Positions 7,276 through 18,601 are shown, counted from the stretch's first letter. The stretch is DNA of 64,000 nucleotides from Hyphomicrobiales bacterium (GCA_021775415.1 JAJFHV010000013.1:434001-498000), one strand, 5' to 3'. The notes: generated by a model not told the origin, from the sequence alone. Program-made: numbers and translations.

Positions 7276-8799
7276 CTATTGAAGAATCTCTGCATAGCGT
7301 TCACGCAGGAGGTTCTTTTGAACTTTCCCCATCGTGTTTCTGGGAAGTTCGTTCACGACTATCATCTGTTTTGGTTGCTTGAACCGTGCCAGCTGTGACT
7401 GGAGATTTTTCATAATTAAATCGACATCGAGTTGGGCATTCGGTTGAGGGACGAGGATGCCTACAACACCTTCCCCGAAATCGGCATGGGGTACTCCAAT
7501 CACCGCAGATTCAAGGACGCCTTCCTGTTCATCCAGTATCAATTCAACTTCCTTTGGGTAGATGTTGTAGCCCCCGGAGATGATCAGGTCCTTCGATCGA
7601 CCAACAATCTGGATGTAACCGTGCTCATCGCAAAGCCCCATGTCGCCAGTAATAAAAAATCCGTCGTCACGAAATTCTTCGTTTGTTTTTTCCAGCATTT
7701 GCCAGTACCCGGTAAACACATTGGGTCCACGAACTTCGATCATGCCAACTTCGCCACGCGGAAGCGGTTTGGCGGTTTCGGCGTCTACTATTCTTATCGT
7801 CACTCCCGGCAATGGAAATCCCACAGTTCCTGCCCGGCGTTCGTCATCATACGGGTTGGAGGTGTTCATGTTTGTTTCTGTCATGCCGTAGCGCTCAAGT
7901 ATGCGGTGTCCTGTTCTTGCCTCGAACTGTGTATGGGTTTCAGCCAGAAGTGGTGCGCTGCCGGAGATAAACAACCGCATATGCTCAACCAAATCCTTGT
8001 TAAACCGATCATCATCAAGCAAGCGGGTGTAGAAGGTTGGAACTCCCATCAATACAGTCGAGTTTGGCAGGTTTTCGATAATGGTGTCTGCGGCAAACCC
8101 GGGTAAGAAAATTTGCGAAGCACCCGAGATCAAAACCACATTGGTTGCGACAAACAAACCATGGGTGTGAAAGATTGGCAGCGCGTGCAAGAGCACATCC
8201 TGGTCGGTAAACTGCCAGTAACTTTTCAGGGTTTTGGCGTTGGACAACAAATTGTCGTGGGTAAGCATCGCACCCTTTGAACGCCCGGTTGTACCGGATG
8301 TGTAAAGAATGGCAGCCAGATCGTCATCTTTTGTGGGAGCTGTTTCAAACTGGGTGGATGAGGCCAGCCCGGAATCTGATAGGCTGCCGGCACTTTCGGC
8401 TTCATTCTTCCAAACACCGAGCGTATCAAGATGGATGCCAAGTTTGTCAGTCAAGGCCTGATAGTCGTCTTGCGAGGCCGGATCACATACAAACAGCGTC
8501 GGCGTTGCATCCTCAAGAAAATATTGAACCTCTGGAGTCGTGTAGGCGGTGTTAAGCGGCAAGAACACTGCCCCCGCCCGCACGCACGCCAAATACAGCA
8601 TTATAGCTTCAATGGATTTCGGAACTTGCGCTGCTACACGGTCTCCCGGTTTGACGCCCCGCTCGACCAGGACATTTGCAAACCGTGCAGACACGTCAAA
8701 AACATCTTGATAGCGATAGACGCGTCCGTCCGGCATTTGGGCAAATTTCGTGTTCGGATCTGTTCCCTTCAACAATCCGTCAAAAAGCACATTGGTCAT
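7276..8799 (-). CDS. matB: Malonyl-CoA synthetase (malonate-CoA ligase)
   Basis: A 507-aa acyl-CoA synthetase of the ANL superfamily that activates malonate to malonyl-CoA with ATP. The AMP-binding P-loop YTSGTTGRSKGAM is at about residues 166-178, the A5-type block ILERYGMTETNMNTSNPYD is present, and the adenylation lysine is in the C-terminal ELPRNTMGKVQK (about K492). The motif GMTETNMN is the MatB-type substrate block rather than that of acetyl-CoA synthetase. It starts 10 bases after the PLP-enzyme gene on the same strand, so the two are co-transcribed. No malonyl-CoA decarboxylase (matA) or dctPQM gene is adjacent, unlike the rhizobial mat operon. Methylmalonate may also be a substrate. 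Confidence 0.9.
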   Translation of the reverse strand: MTNVLFDGLLKGTDPNTKFAQMPDGRVYRYQDVFDVSARFANVLVERGVKPGDRVAAQVPKSIEAIMLYLACVRAGAVFLPLNTAYTTPEVQYFLEDATPTLFVCDPASQDDYQALTDKLGIHLDTLGVWKNEAESAGSLSDSGLASSTQFETAPTKDDDLAAILYTSGTTGRSKGAMLTHDNLLSNAKTLKSYWQFTDQDVLLHALPIFHTHGLFVATNVVLISGASQIFLPGFAADTIIENLPNSTVLMGVPTFYTRLLDDDRFNKDLVEHMRLFISGSAPLLAETHTQFEARTGHRILERYGMTETNMNTSNPYDDERRAGTVGFPLPGVTIRIVDAETAKPLPRGEVGMIEVRGPNVFTGYWQMLEKTNEEFRDDGFFITGDMGLCDEHGYIQIVGRSKDLIISGGYNIYPKEVELILDEQEGVLESAVIGVPHADFGEGVVGILVPQPNAQLDVDLIMKNLQSQLARFKQPKQMIVVNELPRNTMGKVQKNLLRERYAEILQ

Positions 8800-8809
8800 T
8801 TGATATCTC

Positions 8810-9958
8810 TCAAACTTTGGAAAGTGCAGCTTCCAATTCGCCGATCAAATCATCCACATCCTCAATTCCGACAGACATGCGGATGAGATTGTCCGGGCAC
8901 CCGGTTAGATGGCCCTCGACTGTGTGGCGGTGTTCAACAAGGCTTTCTGTTCCACCCAGCGAGGTAGCGCGGTGAATGCCGGTGAGATGTCGACAAAATG
9001 TGAGCGCGGGCTCTTTGCCACCCTTGGCCAGAAACGACAGCAAATATCCAAATCCGTTCGGCATCTGGCTCTTTGCAACATCATGACCCGGATCGTTTTC
9101 AAGCCCTGGATACCAGACCGCCTCGATCGCTTCATGATCACCGAGATACTGAGCAACGCTCATCGCGTTGCTGCTCATCTGCCGAACTCTAAGGGGTAAT
9201 GTTCGCATTCCGCGGATTAAAAGCCATGCTGCATAGGCTGAAAGAATTGCTCCGGCCCCATGACGCGCCTCTTGTACAGCCAGCCAGATGGGTGAGGTTT
9301 TATTTCCTGTCGTCAGGCAGCCCGCCAATACATCCGAATGGCCGTTGATTGCTTTGGTTGCCGAATGCATGACGATATCCGCACCAAGTGCGAGAGGCTG
9401 CATCAGGACCGGTGTGGCAGCGGTTGCATCAACCACCAGTAACGAGCCTGCTTTTTTGCAGCAATCCGCAGCATGGCGAATGTTGGTTGTGCGGAGCCAG
9501 GGGTTTGAGGGTGTTTCAACAAAAACCATTCTGGGTTTCTCAGAACCAATTGCTGCAGCGAGCTCGTCCGAGTTGCTGGTGTCAACTTCAACCAAACGGA
9601 TTTCACGCTTTTCGCAAAATCCTCTCACCCAATGCGTCGTCCCCCAATAGATGCCCTTTTGAAGTAGCAGCGTTTCACCGCGATCAAGTGTACCAATCAG
9701 TGTAGAGATTGCCGCCATGCCGGATGAAAACAACAAGCTGTCTTCACCACCTTCAAGGTTGGTCAGAATTTCTTCCGCAAGACGAACCTGATCATTATTG
9801 TCCCGGCCATAAGAATTTTCAGGCGCGACGAGATTATAGTCTGCATCCCGCACAAAGGTTGTTGAAGGTTGAAGCGGGGGTACCACTCCGCCGGAGCCTG
9901 CATCAAATCCTCCGCCTGCACGTGCAGCAACGGTGTCTGGTTTCTTGGGGTCAATCAT
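8810..9958 (-). CDS. Trans-sulfuration-type PLP enzyme (cystathionine gamma-synthase family)
   Basis: A 382-aa member of the Cys/Met metabolism PLP family. The Schiff-base lysine lies in MHSATKAINGHSD (about K202), the phosphate-binding loop is FSSGMAAIS, and the cofactor-stacking region is SYGRDNNDQVRLAE. These enzymes carry out gamma-replacement or elimination on cystathionine, O-acyl-homoserine or methionine; the exact reaction cannot be assigned. The start at 9958 is preferred because TGAGG lies 7-11 bases upstream; an ATG at 9970 overlaps that site. It is the first gene of a two-gene unit with matB, an unusual pairing since one acts on sulfur amino acids and the other makes malonyl-CoA. 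Confidence 0.85.
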   Translation of the reverse strand: MIDPKKPDTVAARAGGGFDAGSGGVVPPLQPSTTFVRDADYNLVAPENSYGRDNNDQVRLAEEILTNLEGGEDSLLFSSGMAAISTLIGTLDRGETLLLQKGIYWGTTHWVRGFCEKREIRLVEVDTSNSDELAAAIGSEKPRMVFVETPSNPWLRTTNIRHAADCCKKAGSLLVVDATAATPVLMQPLALGADIVMHSATKAINGHSDVLAGCLTTGNKTSPIWLAVQEARHGAGAILSAYAAWLLIRGMRTLPLRVRQMSSNAMSVAQYLGDHEAIEAVWYPGLENDPGHDVAKSQMPNGFGYLLSFLAKGGKEPALTFCRHLTGIHRATSLGGTESLVEHRHTVEGHLTGCPDNLIRMSVGIEDVDDLIGELEAALSKV

Positions 9959-12345
<2,387 letters not shown>

Positions 12346-12429
12346 CCACTGATTGGTGGCGCAATTGGCGGTTTTCTACGCAAAAGCGGGATTACTTCCG
12401 CCGACTAATGGAAACGATATGATGGAATA

Positions 12430-12465
12430 AAAAAGGGTTCTACAAATTGTGGAGCCCTTTTTATG
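12430..12465. terminator. Bidirectional terminator between katG and folD
   Basis: AAAAAGGGTTC (12430-12440) pairs with GAGCCCTTTTT (12452-12462) across an 11-base loop, with A- and T-tracts on the two arms, so it can work for the convergent katG and folD transcripts. Confidence 0.85.
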
Positions 12466-12484
12466 TACAGGATGTGAAGGCTCC

Positions 12485-13390
12485 CTAGTAAGTTGGTGCC
12501 TCGACACCGGCTCTGCGGCAGGCGCTGGCCAAAGTGTTTGCCATCAACATTGCAATCGTCATCGGCCCAACACCACCTGGTACCGGCGTGATAGAACCGG
12601 CAATCGCTGCTGCTTCATCATAGGCGACATCTCCGACAAGTCGGGACTTGCCTTCGCCCTTTTCTGGCGCATCAATCCGGTTGATACCCACATCTATAAC
12701 CGCAGCGCCTGGCTTCACCCAGTCCGCCTTAATCATCTCGGGTCTTCCAACAGCCGCAACCAGAATGTCCGCAGAACTTGCCAGTGCGGGCAAATCCTTG
12801 GTTCTTGAGTGAGCAATGGTGACAGTTGCATTATCGGCCAGCAAAAGGTTTGCCATCGGTTTGCCAACAATATTCGAGCGGCCAACGACAACTGCATTGA
12901 GCCCTGACAAATCGGATTTACCAAGCGCTTTCTTGAGCAGAATCATGGAACCAGCCGGCGTGCAGGGCACAAATGCCGTATCGGTTTCGCCTGTGCCGAG
13001 TTTACCCACATTGATAAAGTGAAATCCGTCAACGTCCTTTTCCGGAGCGATTGTCTGGATAACTTTACCTTCATCAATGTGATCGGGTAGTGGAAGCTGA
13101 ACCAGAATTCCGTCAATCGCCGGGTCATTGTTGAGGTTCTCAACCATAGTTAGAAGTTCGTCTTCGGGCGTTTCTGCTGGCATGGTGTGGGATACCGAAT
13201 GAAAACCGCACTCTGTAGCTCTCTTGCCCTTCGAGCGGACGTAGACCTGGCTTGCTGGATCTTCACCGACAATCACAACCGCAATTCCCGGTGTAACACC
13301 CGTGTCCGCGAGCAGTTTTGCAGTCGCATTGGTAACTTTTTCGACCACTTCGGCAGCGACCACTTTTCCGTCAATTACTTCGGCAGCCAT
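12485..13390 (-). CDS. folD: Methylenetetrahydrofolate dehydrogenase / cyclohydrolase
   Basis: A 301-aa bifunctional cytoplasmic enzyme that oxidises 5,10-methylene-THF to methenyl-THF with NADP and hydrolyses it to 10-formyl-THF. The catalytic-Lys region [14 protein letters not shown], the folate site QLPLPDHID, the nucleotide-binding [17 protein letters not shown] and the C-terminal signature [14 protein letters not shown] are all present. Length is typical. GGGAGGAAT (13391-13399) forms a strong RBS immediately before the ATG. It stands alone, convergent with katG. It supplies one-carbon units that the dimethylglycine-dehydrogenase-like protein at 32-34 kb could feed, although nothing links their transcription. 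Confidence 0.97.
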   Translation of the reverse strand: MAAEVIDGKVVAAEVVEKVTNATAKLLADTGVTPGIAVVIVGEDPASQVYVRSKGKRATECGFHSVSHTMPAETPEDELLTMVENLNNDPAIDGILVQLPLPDHIDEGKVIQTIAPEKDVDGFHFINVGKLGTGETDTAFVPCTPAGSMILLKKALGKSDLSGLNAVVVGRSNIVGKPMANLLLADNATVTIAHSRTKDLPALASSADILVAAVGRPEMIKADWVKPGAAVIDVGINRIDAPEKGEGKSRLVGDVAYDEAAAIAGSITPVPGGVGPMTIAMLMANTLASACRRAGVEAPTY

Positions 13391-13548
13391 TCATTCCTCC
13401 CGGCGCATTCAGTTGAAGCATCTGATATGCACAAGATTAATTGAAACAACAATGGTTTGTTTAGATTATCGCTGTCAAAATCACGTTAGCGACCAATGGG
13501 CGCACGATTCGTGCTTTTTGTGTATTTGATGATTGTTTGGAACCGGCC

Positions 13549-14106
13549 ATGACTTTTTCAAAGGGTTTTTATTTATCATTGGCTGTCACTGCCCTTGCCG
13601 CAATAACTCTCTTTGTGATGGGGCGGGAGCTGATTTGCACCTGTGGTTATGTCAAACTCTGGCATGGTGTGGTTTTCAGCTCTGAAAATTCCCAGCATTT
13701 ATCAGACTGGTACACGCCCTCCCATATCATCCATGGTTTGGTGTTTTACGCCATTACTTCTTTTGTACTGTCACGCAGTGCCATCGGCTGGCGACTTGCT
13801 GCAGCGACAGTGGTCGAGTGTGCCTGGGAAATTCTGGAAAATACGGATCGCGTCATTCAGCACTATCGGGAAGTGACAATTTCCCTCGATTATTTCGGTG
13901 ACAGCGTGATTAATTCTGTCGCCGATGTTGGTGCGATGATGTTTGGCTTCTGGCTTGCATCCCGGCTGCCGGTCTGGGCGAGTATTGGATTGGCTGTAGT
14001 TTTTGAGACCCTGACCCTGTGGATAATTCGTGACGGACTTATTCTCAATGTTGTGATGCTGGTCTGGCCCCTGGAGGCCATCAAAACCTGGCAATCGGCC
14101 TTGTGA
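13549..14106 (+). CDS. DUF2585 (UPF0314) membrane protein
   Basis: A 185-aa polytopic inner-membrane protein with about five hydrophobic segments. The motifs CTCGYVKLWHGVVFSSENSQ, HLSDWYTPSHIIHGLVFYA, ECAWEILENTDRVIQHYRE and FGDSVINSVADV identify the UPF0314/DUF2585 family, common in Hyphomicrobiales and of unknown function. Many conserved His, Glu and Asp residues near the membrane surface suggest metal binding or a reaction, but this is a guess. The ATG at 13549 is the most likely start; a TTG at 13537 adds four residues. Confidence 0.88.
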   Translation: MTFSKGFYLSLAVTALAAITLFVMGRELICTCGYVKLWHGVVFSSENSQHLSDWYTPSHIIHGLVFYAITSFVLSRSAIGWRLAAATVVECAWEILENTDRVIQHYREVTISLDYFGDSVINSVADVGAMMFGFWLASRLPVWASIGLAVVFETLTLWIIRDGLILNVVMLVWPLEAIKTWQSAL

Positions 14107-14333
14107 TTTATGAGCTGTTTTGGTCAGGTTTGAGTTATGAAGTGCCGAGTGACCCTAAATAAATTCGGCTATAAGGCGAGTTCGGTTTTTGAGTGCACCT
14201 CAAAGATGCAAAATGCATTGATTTATGCTGTAATTTTCCCGGATTAACTCCTGATTAACCACGGCGACGTCATGGTTGCCTTGGTCGGTCTAGTGGAGTT
14301 TCAACAGCTTTCAATTCTAGGTTGGCAACAAAA

Positions 14334-14404
14334 GGTGTGGGGGATTCTTTGGTCCAGGTGGGGCACGCTGGACGAAAGAGCAATAGGGGCAAGTCCCCCA
14401 CATC
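14334..14404. other. 71-nt nested hairpin of unknown role
   Basis: An outer 11-bp stem pairs GGTGTGGGGGA (14334-14344) with TCCCCCACATC (14394-14404, one wobble). Nested inside, CTTTGGTCCAG (14347-14357) pairs with CTGGACGAAAG (14368-14378, one mismatch) around a 10-base loop. There is no T-tract, so it is not a normal terminator. It lies in a 322-base gap between convergent genes, and the rest of that gap (14107-14333) shows no gene or other structure I recognise. It could be a small RNA, a processing site or a palindromic repeat. Confidence 0.7.
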
Positions 14405-14428
14405 TTAACAATCCGGTTTTCAAAACAC

Positions 14429-15256
14429 TCAAGCGCCACCTTTTTCAAGCAGCGGGTCAATGAGGTTTTGTTTGTCTACATTTCCCATCGCGGAGAAGTC
14501 ACCGGTTTCAAGCATCGCAAATGCGGCATCGTAAGCTGCTTTCTTCGCAACATTTGCCAGGCTCCCGCCAAGGCTTATGCGAGCAACACCTGCGGATGCA
14601 AAATCAGCCAACGAATATCTGGAGAATGTGCTCTCGCAGACCACGTTTACTGGTGCGTTGACAGATTTGCAGATTTGGCCGACCGCATCCAGATCCGGAA
14701 GCCAGGGTGCGTAAAGTACGTCCGCACCCGCTGCCTCAAAAGCCTGAAGACGTCGGATAGATTCTTCAATGTCATAGGTACCATTCATGTACCCATCCGC
14801 GCGGGCGGTAAGCACGAAGTCACCCTCCAGCGAACGACACGCGTCAACTGCTGCTTCAATCCGCTCAACCGCCTTTTGAAACGGATAGGCTTCCAGTGCC
14901 GGGAGTGCCGTGTCTTCAATACTACAACCAGCAAGGCCTGCAGCGGCTGCTGCCCGTATGGTTTCGGCTACACTTTCCGTGTCATGGCCATAGCCGTTTT
15001 CCAGATCGCCACTCAGCGGAAGGGGAGTGGCTTCAGCAAGTTCGCCTGCATGGGCAATTGCGTCATCCCGGCTGACATTTCCCATGTCCGCGAGGCCCAG
15101 GGTGAAGGCATGGCCCGCAGAAGTAGTGGCCAGGGCTTTGGCACCCATCCCTGCCAGCAGTCTTGCGGAGCCGATGTCCCAGGCATTGGCGAGAATAAAC
15201 GGGTTGCCTGGCTGGTGAAGTTCACGAAATGACGGTTTGTCTTGGGAGGTGGTCAC
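14429..15256 (-). CDS. Isocitrate lyase / PEP mutase superfamily protein
   Basis: A 275-aa TIM-barrel protein of the ICL/PEPM superfamily. Recognisable blocks are NAWDIGSARLLAGMGAKALA, TTSAGHAFTLG, the metal-binding PLSGDLENGYG, GCSIEDTA and FVLTARADGYM. It lacks the KKCGH loop of true isocitrate lyase, and I do not see the motifs that would define PEP mutase, methylisocitrate lyase or oxaloacetate hydrolase, so the substrate is open; C-C or P-C bond cleavage of a 2-oxo- or hydroxy-acid is the family norm. It is divergent from the kinase-peptidase-aminotransferase fusion, and both promoters would share the palindromes at 15317-15350. Confidence 0.88.
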   Translation of the reverse strand: MTTSQDKPSFRELHQPGNPFILANAWDIGSARLLAGMGAKALATTSAGHAFTLGLADMGNVSRDDAIAHAGELAEATPLPLSGDLENGYGHDTESVAETIRAAAAAGLAGCSIEDTALPALEAYPFQKAVERIEAAVDACRSLEGDFVLTARADGYMNGTYDIEESIRRLQAFEAAGADVLYAPWLPDLDAVGQICKSVNAPVNVVCESTFSRYSLADFASAGVARISLGGSLANVAKKAAYDAAFAMLETGDFSAMGNVDKQNLIDPLLEKGGA

Positions 15257-15316
15257 TGTGTCTGTTCCTTGTGAGTTAATAGATACGCAATAATTGCCGA
15301 GAACCTAACCCGGTCC

Positions 15317-15350
15317 TACTGACACCATGGTGTCAGTATTGTTTGCAAAC
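15317..15350. promoter_or_regulatory. Two adjacent perfect palindromes, probable operators
   Basis: A perfect 22-bp palindrome occupies 15317-15338 (half-site TACTGACACCA). Two bases later comes a second perfect palindrome, GTTTGCAAAC, at 15341-15350. They lie about 60 bases upstream of the ICL-family gene (minus) and 190 upstream of the fusion gene (plus). The first looks like a site for a dimeric regulator of GntR, TetR or MarR type; the second resembles the TTTGCAAA motif of RamB/PccR regulators. The binding proteins are not known. The rest of the gap (15257-15535) shows nothing else clear. Confidence 0.75.
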
Positions 15351-15535
15351 CCGTGATCCATGAAAATTGCCGGGATCAGATTTGGCCTCATCGAGCCTTG
15401 TACGCCAATGACCCAACACGCACAAACGCCTTCAAACTGCACCCTGCCAGCCCAAATTTTACAAAGATGGTGCACAGTGATGTAAAAGAATCCAGCAACT
15501 GCCGGGTTGAATAATAAGATCATACAAGAAGTGGA

Positions 15536-18500
15536 ATGCACATGAGTGCGCATTGGCAACAGGTACTGAAAAAGCTTTGGGGGGTTGATGCAGTATTGAC
15601 CCCACTGGATGGGGAGTATGACCTAAATTTTTTGGCAACTGGTGAGCAGGATTATGTTCTAAAGGTCATGCGTGTCGATTGCGAAGCGGACTTCATTGAT
15701 CTGCAATGCCGCACCTTTGATCACATCCGTACTATGGCACCCACGGTCCCTGTGCCCGCGGTAATCAACACCATGGCGGGGGACTTTTACACTTCAGTTC
15801 CAGATGAATCTGGCACACCGCGCATCGCCTGGTTGATGGAAAAGCTTGATGGCAAGCCCTATGCCCGGTTCAAGCCCCACAGCAATAAGCTGCTTCATAA
15901 TGTCGGTGCCTCTGTCGGCGCGATGGACAAGGCCTTGGCTGACTTCAAGCACCCCTCACTTGCGCGCAGTTTCAAATGGAACTTGATGGAAGGTGACTGG
16001 ATCGCGGATCAGACGCAAGTGATCGCTGATACAGCCCGTCGAGAACTGGTTGAGCAGATTGTCCGCGATTTTAAGGCCATCAAGCCTGCTTTGTCAGACC
16101 TGCCAAGTGTTGCAATCCACAATGATGTTAATGATTACAATATTATCGTTGGTGGCTCTTTGACCGAGACGCCACACGTTGCTGGCCTGATTGATCTGGG
16201 GGATATGTGTGCCAGCCCGCGCATCTGTGACCTTGCGATCACGGCAGCCTATATGGTGCTGGGACATCCCAACCCGGAAGAAGCACTGGTAACCGTGATT
16301 GCCGGTTATCACAGTTCCTATCCTTTGATCTCTGCGGAGGTTGATTTGATATGGCCACTTCTGCGGATGCGTCTGGCAGTCAGTGTGGTAAACTCAACCT
16401 TGATTGCAATTGAAAACCCTGATGATCCCTACGTGGTAATATCGCAAGGTCCCGCATGGGAATTTCTGGAAAACAATGACGTTAATTTTGACCTGATCAA
16501 GATACGTTTGCGCGCCGCTTGTGGTCTTCCGCCAACGGATGCTGCTCCCCGAATTTTGGCATGGCTTGACGATGAGCGCGGTTCCTTTGCTCCAATCATG
16601 GGTGAAATTATAGATCGTGCGCCGATGGGTTCGCTTTCGGTGGAAGCTTCCACCACACCGCAAAATCCGTTTGATATGACGTTGGCCGAAGCCGCGATGA
16701 TTGGGCAGGGGGGCGAAAACGAAGAAAGTATCTGGTTGGGTTATTACGGTGAGCCTCGGCTGGTTTACACCGGGCCAGCCTTTCGAAATGGACCATGGAA
16801 GGCGTCAAACAGGCGAACTGTACATTTGGCAATCGATGCCTTTGCGCCCTCCGGCACCGCTGTTCATGCGCCGATGGCTTCGACGGTACACACGGTCATA
16901 AACCGCTCCGATTTTCTTGATTATGGTGGTGTAGTAATCTTGCGTCATAAAACACCCAAGGGGGATGAATTCTTTACGCTGTATGGGCATCTTGAACCGG
17001 AAATTTGCGAAACACTGAGTTGCGGCCAAAAACTCAAAAAAGGTGAGGCCTTTGCCAGACTGGCCGATGTAACCCAATCAGGCGGATGGGCGCCGCACGT
17101 CCATTTTCAACTAGCGCTGACTGTAGATGGTGTGGGCGATGATTGGCCCGGCGTTGCTGATCCTGATGAAATGTATTTGTGGAGCGGCATTTTCCCCAAC
17201 CCGGCTGCATTAATGAATTTGCCGGATGAACGAACGCTTTTTAAGCCGGCTGATCGGAAAAAGGCCCTGGCAGAGCGGTGTGCTTATTTCGGTGAAAACC
17301 TGAAACTGAGTTATGCAGAGCCCGCAATGTTTGTACGGGGTTGGAAGCACCACTTGTTTGATGAGTGGGGTCGTCCGTATCTCGATGCATACAACAATGT
17401 TCCTCATGTTGGTCACGCGCATCCCCGCATCGCTGCCGCGGCACAAGATCAACTGAAGCGAATGAATTCAAACACGCGCTATCTGCACCCCGCGCAAACC
17501 GATTTTGCCAAAAAACTACTCTCCAAAATGCCTGCCCCGCTATCTAACTGTTATTTCGTCAACTCTGGCACGGAAGCAAACGAGTTGGCGTTACGTCTGG
17601 CGCGTGCCCGGACTGGCGGCAAGGATATGATCACTCCGGATCATGGCTATCATGGCAACACAACAGGAGCGATTGATATATCTGCCTACAAATTTAACGC
17701 CAAGGGGGGTTCCGGTCAGCCAGACTGGGTGCAACTGATTGAAGTTGCCGATGATTACCGCGGCAGCTTTCGCCGGGATGATCCGGACCGGGCCGAAAAA
17801 TTTGCATATCTCGTTGATGACGCGATTGCAGCGATTAAGGCACGTGGCGGTAAACTGGCCGGCTTCATCGCTGAAACCTACCCCAGTGTTGGGGGGCAGA
17901 TCATCCCGCCGCCGAATTATTTGGCCGCGGTTTACAATCGAATTCGATCAGCTGGCGGTCTGTGTATCGCTGATGAGGTGCAAACCGGACTGGGTCGTTT
18001 GGGCAAGTACTATTTTGGATTTGAGGAACAGGGTGCGGTACCTGATATCATCGTATTGGGTAAGCCGATTGGTAACGGTCATCCCTTGGGAGTTGTGGTT
18101 ACTACTCAAGAGATTGCTGACAGTTTCGCGAAAGGACCGGAATATTTTTCAACGTTTGGCGGTTCAAACCTTTCGTGCCGAATGGGCAAGGAGGTTTTGG
18201 AAATTGTTGATGATGAAGGGTTGATGGACAACGCACGGGTCATGGGTGAGCGGTTACTGAATGGGCTGAACCTGCTTCAAAAACAACATGATATTGTTGG
18301 CGATGTGCGTGGCTGCGGACTGTTTATCGGAGTTGATCTGGTTGAGGACAGTGAAAGTCGCGCCCCCGGAACCGCTATCGCGGATTATGTCAAAAACCGC
18401 ATGCTTGAAAACCGCATTCTTGTTGGCACCGAAGGTCCTGCCGATAACGTCTTGAAAATCCGTCCACCACTAACAATCGAGTTGGATGATGTTGACATGA

Positions 18501-18553
18501 TCCTTGCCGTTATGGACCAGGTGTTGGAGGAAGCATCATCCTTGATAAGTTAG
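15536..18553 (+). CDS. Tri-domain fusion: APH/hydroxylysine-kinase-like, M23 peptidase, class III aminotransferase
   Basis: A 1005-aa protein with three domains in one frame. Residues about 20-310 form an aminoglycoside-phosphotransferase-type kinase with catalytic HNDVNDYN (H195-N202) and metal-binding DLGD. Residues about 400-570 resemble an M23 (LytM) metallopeptidase with all zinc ligands kept: HLAID (H430, D434) and HVHFQ (H521, H523), plus His485 in LYGHLEPE. Residues about 590-1005 form a class III PLP aminotransferase fold with DEVQTGLGR and the lysine K843 in VLGKPIGNG. The outer domains match the human pair hydroxylysine kinase and phosphohydroxylysine/ethanolamine-phosphate phospho-lyase, so phosphorylation followed by phospho-elimination of an amino alcohol is plausible. 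There is no signal peptide, odd for an M23 domain. Start at 15536 or 15542. Confidence 0.92.
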   Translation: MHMSAHWQQVLKKLWGVDAVLTPLDGEYDLNFLATGEQDYVLKVMRVDCEADFIDLQCRTFDHIRTMAPTVPVPAVINTMAGDFYTSVPDESGTPRIAWLMEKLDGKPYARFKPHSNKLLHNVGASVGAMDKALADFKHPSLARSFKWNLMEGDWIADQTQVIADTARRELVEQIVRDFKAIKPALSDLPSVAIHNDVNDYNIIVGGSLTETPHVAGLIDLGDMCASPRICDLAITAAYMVLGHPNPEEALVTVIAGYHSSYPLISAEVDLIWPLLRMRLAVSVVNSTLIAIENPDDPYVVISQGPAWEFLENNDVNFDLIKIRLRAACGLPPTDAAPRILAWLDDERGSFAPIMGEIIDRAPMGSLSVEASTTPQNPFDMTLAEAAMIGQGGENEESIWLGYYGEPRLVYTGPAFRNGPWKASNRRTVHLAIDAFAPSGTAVHAPMASTVHTVINRSDFLDYGGVVILRHKTPKGDEFFTLYGHLEPEICETLSCGQKLKKGEAFARLADVTQSGGWAPHVHFQLALTVDGVGDDWPGVADPDEMYLWSGIFPNPAALMNLPDERTLFKPADRKKALAERCAYFGENLKLSYAEPAMFVRGWKHHLFDEWGRPYLDAYNNVPHVGHAHPRIAAAAQDQLKRMNSNTRYLHPAQTDFAKKLLSKMPAPLSNCYFVNSGTEANELALRLARARTGGKDMITPDHGYHGNTTGAIDISAYKFNAKGGSGQPDWVQLIEVADDYRGSFRRDDPDRAEKFAYLVDDAIAAIKARGGKLAGFIAETYPSVGGQIIPPPNYLAAVYNRIRSAGGLCIADEVQTGLGRLGKYYFGFEEQGAVPDIIVLGKPIGNGHPLGVVVTTQEIADSFAKGPEYFSTFGGSNLSCRMGKEVLEIVDDEGLMDNARVMGERLLNGLNLLQKQHDIVGDVRGCGLFIGVDLVEDSESRAPGTAIADYVKNRMLENRILVGTEGPADNVLKIRPPLTIELDDVDMILAVMDQVLEEASSLIS

Positions 18554-18567
18554 ACAGGTTCGTGATT

Positions 18568-18601
18568 GTGTCTGCTATTTGGTAAAAGTGGACATTTAGT
18601 G
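18568..18601. repeat. Repeat module fragment
   Basis: GTGTCTGCTATTTGGTAAAA followed by GTGGACATTTAG is a degenerate single copy of the first hairpin module of the family seen at 7117-7145. It lies between the convergent fusion gene and dctQ, whose 89-base gap otherwise shows no strong terminator. Confidence 0.55.

Noticed and set aside
7095-7304. A 69-codon minus-strand frame containing MSALCQKRTF
   Set aside because: The peptide comes from the hairpin repeat at 7117-7145 read backwards; similar peptides recur wherever the repeat lies, so it is an annotation artefact.
14468-15232. A 254-codon plus-strand frame inside the ICL/PEPM gene
   Set aside because: It is antisense to a gene with clear superfamily motifs, and its high Cys/Arg content and lack of a ribosome binding site mark it as a shadow.
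14429-15256. A second isocitrate lyase
   Set aside because: The superfamily fold is present, but the KKCGH active-site loop found in aceA is missing and the protein is far shorter.
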